A DNA stretch of 8,677 nt, from NCBI GenBank assembly GCA_021161545.1, contig JAGHAJ010000202.1, positions 1 to 8,677 on the forward strand, given 5' to 3'. The stretch's first letter is position 1. Every line of letters starts with the position of its first letter. Shown in pieces: positions 7,787-8,677 of the stretch. The position numbers and the translations under genes are program-made. This DNA comes from Synergistota bacterium (GTDB taxonomy: Bacteria > Synergistota > JAGHAJ01). The notes below the pieces were generated by a model. The model saw nothing but the letters and a program-made list of their open reading frames with translations, was not told the DNA's origin and searched no databases.

Positions 7787-8119
7787 CTATCCCCCCTTCT
7801 TGATCTCAGTGACAATCCCTTCTAAAAGTTCTACCCTATTCTCCAACGCCTTAAGCATCCGTTTTATCTCATTTACCTCCGCCTTCGACGGTACATCTAC
7901 CACATCAAACAGCTTCCCTATCTCCTGTCTAATAGTGGATAACATCTCTTCCTTTTTTAACTCCATCCTCTTGGTGAACTCCTCAACTATCTTTTTACCC
8001 TCTTCCTCACTCATCTCACCTTTGCTAACCAACTCTTTAACAAGCGCATCTAACTGCGACTTTGTAAACGCAACCACACCCAAGCCGCTAAACAGAAACT
8101 TCCTCAGCAGCTCTATCAT
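7787..8119 (-). CDS. Small phasin-like helical protein
   Basis: This 110-residue protein resembles the small 'phasin family / polyhydroxyalkanoate synthesis regulator' proteins (COG3937 type). It has a short hydrophobic, amphipathic N-terminus (about 1-19, ELLRKFLFSGLGVVAF), then a TKSQLDALVKELVSKGEMSEEE segment typical of the group. A charged helical middle follows, and VPSKAEVNEIKRMLKALENR (77-96) leads into a likely coiled coil to about 107. No cysteines or catalytic motif are visible. Phasins coat hydrophobic surfaces such as storage granules. Members of this short group also occur without any known granule synthesis genes, and none is visible here, so the role is open. The ATG has GGAGGTG (8133-8127) seven bases upstream and a consensus promoter just before it. 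It appears co-transcribed with the radical SAM gene. Confidence 0.72.
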   Translation of the reverse strand: MIELLRKFLFSGLGVVAFTKSQLDALVKELVSKGEMSEEEGKKIVEEFTKRMELKKEEMLSTIRQEIGKLFDVVDVPSKAEVNEIKRMLKALENRVELLEGIVTEIKKGG

Positions 8120-8140
8120 GAATTACCACCTCCCAAAAGT

Positions 8141-8156
8141 TAGTATAATTATACTA
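8141..8156. repeat. 16-bp perfect palindrome over the -10 box
   Basis: TAGTATAATTATACTA is its own reverse complement. It covers the -10 box and the expected start site. It also creates a TATAAT on the plus strand at 8144-8149. It could be an operator for a dimeric regulator, or a by-product of a TATAAT box beside its mirror image. No plus-strand gene follows that would need a divergent promoter. Confidence 0.55.
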
Positions 8157-8176
8157 CACCTTTGCAACTTTGTCAA
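8148..8176 (-). promoter_or_regulatory. Consensus sigma-70-type promoter of the phasin-like/radical SAM unit
   Basis: On the minus strand, TTGACA (8176-8171) and TATAAT (8153-8148) are separated by exactly 17 bases. Both hexamers match the consensus at all six positions. Transcription would start near 8141 and leave a leader of about 20 bases before the ATG at 8119. The -35 box begins only five bases after the hypA stop codon. This predicts strong, housekeeping-sigma expression. Confidence 0.85.
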
Positions 8177-8181
8177 AAAAG

Positions 8182-8523
8182 CTACTCTACATCTATCTTT
8201 TTGACTATTAGTTCCCTCCCTCCCAATATCTCGACATCTATACTACCACACTTAGGGCATGTAAGATCATACTTATCGGCCTCATACTCATAACCACAGC
8301 TATTACACTTCACCCTTATAGGTAGCTTTCTCACTTCTACCTCTGCCCCCTCAGCTATGCTACCTTTACTCACAATCTCAAAGTAAAGCCTTACAGGTTC
8401 TGGCTCTATAGTACTGAATTCTCCCACTTCTACTTCGACTCTCAAAACCCTTTTCGCACCGTACTTCCGCGCCTCTCTCATAACTATGTTAAATATCTCT
8501 TGAGTAACGCCAAGCTCGTGCAT
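8182..8523 (-). CDS. hypA: HypA, nickel metallochaperone for [NiFe]-hydrogenase maturation
   Basis: HypA delivers nickel, with HypB, to the large subunit of [NiFe] hydrogenases (in some species also to urease). The 113 residues are normal length. The N-terminus is MHELGVTQEI, and the terminal amine and His2 of the Met-His motif form the nickel site. Two CxxC pairs, Cys73/76 and Cys89/92 (CNSCG and CPKCG), build the structural zinc site. The C-terminus GRELIVKKIDVE is typical. The ATG at 8523 is chosen over an in-frame TTG one codon upstream because the family needs His at position 2. GGGGAG (8534-8529) lies five bases before the ATG. No hypB, other hyp gene or hydrogenase gene is in view; the partners must lie elsewhere. 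The next gene downstream has its own promoter, and no terminator is obvious between them. Confidence 0.95.
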   Translation of the reverse strand: MHELGVTQEIFNIVMREARKYGAKRVLRVEVEVGEFSTIEPEPVRLYFEIVSKGSIAEGAEVEVRKLPIRVKCNSCGYEYEADKYDLTCPKCGSIDVEILGGRELIVKKIDVE

Positions 8524-8553
8524 CAAATCTCCCCTTGAATTTGCGATAAGAAC

Positions 8554-8581
8554 ATTTTACCACTTTCCAAATCAAATGCAA
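8554..8581 (-). promoter_or_regulatory. Probable hypA promoter
   Basis: On the minus strand, TTGCAT (8581-8576) and TAAAAT (8559-8554) are 16 bases apart. The -10 box matches five of six consensus positions. The -35 keeps TTG but is otherwise weak. A start near 8547 would give a leader of about 25 bases containing the hypA ribosome site. There is no visible nickel- or FNR-type operator. Confidence 0.5.
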
Positions 8582-8677
8582 GGGAAATATATTCGATAGA
8601 GGGTTAAAAATAGTCCAATATATCCAGATGTGGAATCTACGCACCAAATGCACTCCAAAGCATCTTTACGGCACTAA
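8582..8677. other. Sequence upstream of hypA with no clear gene
   Basis: The stretch is AT-rich, with stops in most frames. On the minus strand one frame is open from the window edge and ends at a TAG (8639-8637) after twelve codons, reading SAVKMLWSAFGA. That could be the tail of a gene lying outside the window, but twelve residues cannot be assigned. I see no convincing terminator or transposon end. Confidence 0.3.

Noticed and set aside
7787-8119. Reading the small 110-residue protein as a precursor peptide for the radical SAM enzyme (RiPP-like system)
   Set aside because: It has no cysteines, no leader/core layout and no Gly-Gly-type cleavage site before a core; its two glycines are the last residues. 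It matches a phasin-like helical protein, and no transporter or protease gene is beside it.
8172-8205. Imperfect inverted repeat GTCAAAAAAG / CTTTTTGAC at the hypA end, considered as a hypA terminator
   Set aside because: The stem is nearly all A-T pairs with a 15-base loop and no T run after it. One arm is simply the TTGACA promoter box plus A residues, and the other is hypA lysine codons.
8600-8677. Short repeats such as TTTGG..TGC and CCACATCTGG upstream of hypA, considered as an insertion-sequence end
   Set aside because: The repeats are only four to six bases with mismatches, and no transposase sequence or target duplication is visible in the window.

Overview
The window comes from a bacterial chromosome that is moderately AT-rich by eye. 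All nine recognisable genes are on the minus strand, so transcription runs from high to low coordinates. The set is mostly housekeeping: wall-lipid flippase, potassium uptake, CoA synthesis, tRNA modification and lysyl-tRNA synthetase. A HypA nickel chaperone and an oxygen-sensitive type of radical SAM enzyme suggest an anaerobe. The run coaX-dus-lysS resembles gene order I know from Clostridia-like genomes. Frequent ATA and AGG/AGA codons and several TTG/GTG starts would suit a thermophilic anaerobe. The lineage is inference; I cannot name a genus.

In transcription order there are three blocks. (1) hypA (8182-8523) has a plausible promoter at 8554-8581. (2) A two-gene unit follows: a small phasin-like helical protein (7787-8119) and an uncharacterised radical SAM protein (6311-7783) three bases behind it. 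An exact consensus promoter (TTGACA, 17 bp, TATAAT) lies directly after the hypA stop codon, and a strong intrinsic terminator closes the unit at 6247-6276. (3) A tight run follows: murJ (4665-6230), trkA (3327-4658), trkH (1875-3320), coaX (1092-1856), dus (77-1039) and the first 32 codons of lysS (1-98). Gaps here are only a few bases to about 50, and dus and lysS overlap by 22 bases, so the run looks like one operon.

The pairs make functional sense. TrkA is the nucleotide-binding gate of the TrkH potassium channel. Dus and LysS both serve tRNA function, and CoaX makes a CoA precursor. MurJ flips lipid II for peptidoglycan synthesis. The phasin-like and radical SAM proteins are the only pair whose joint job is unknown.

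Three points deserve most attention. The dus reading frame lacks the first strand of its barrel as written, but a one-base change in a GGGG run would restore it. The murJ ribosome binding site sits directly after the U-tract of a terminator, so it is unclear how the operon is transcribed. The phasin-like/radical SAM unit is the best candidate for an undescribed function. I found no CRISPR array, tRNA, rRNA, intact mobile element or clear foreign island. No gene-free stretch exceeds about 150 bases.
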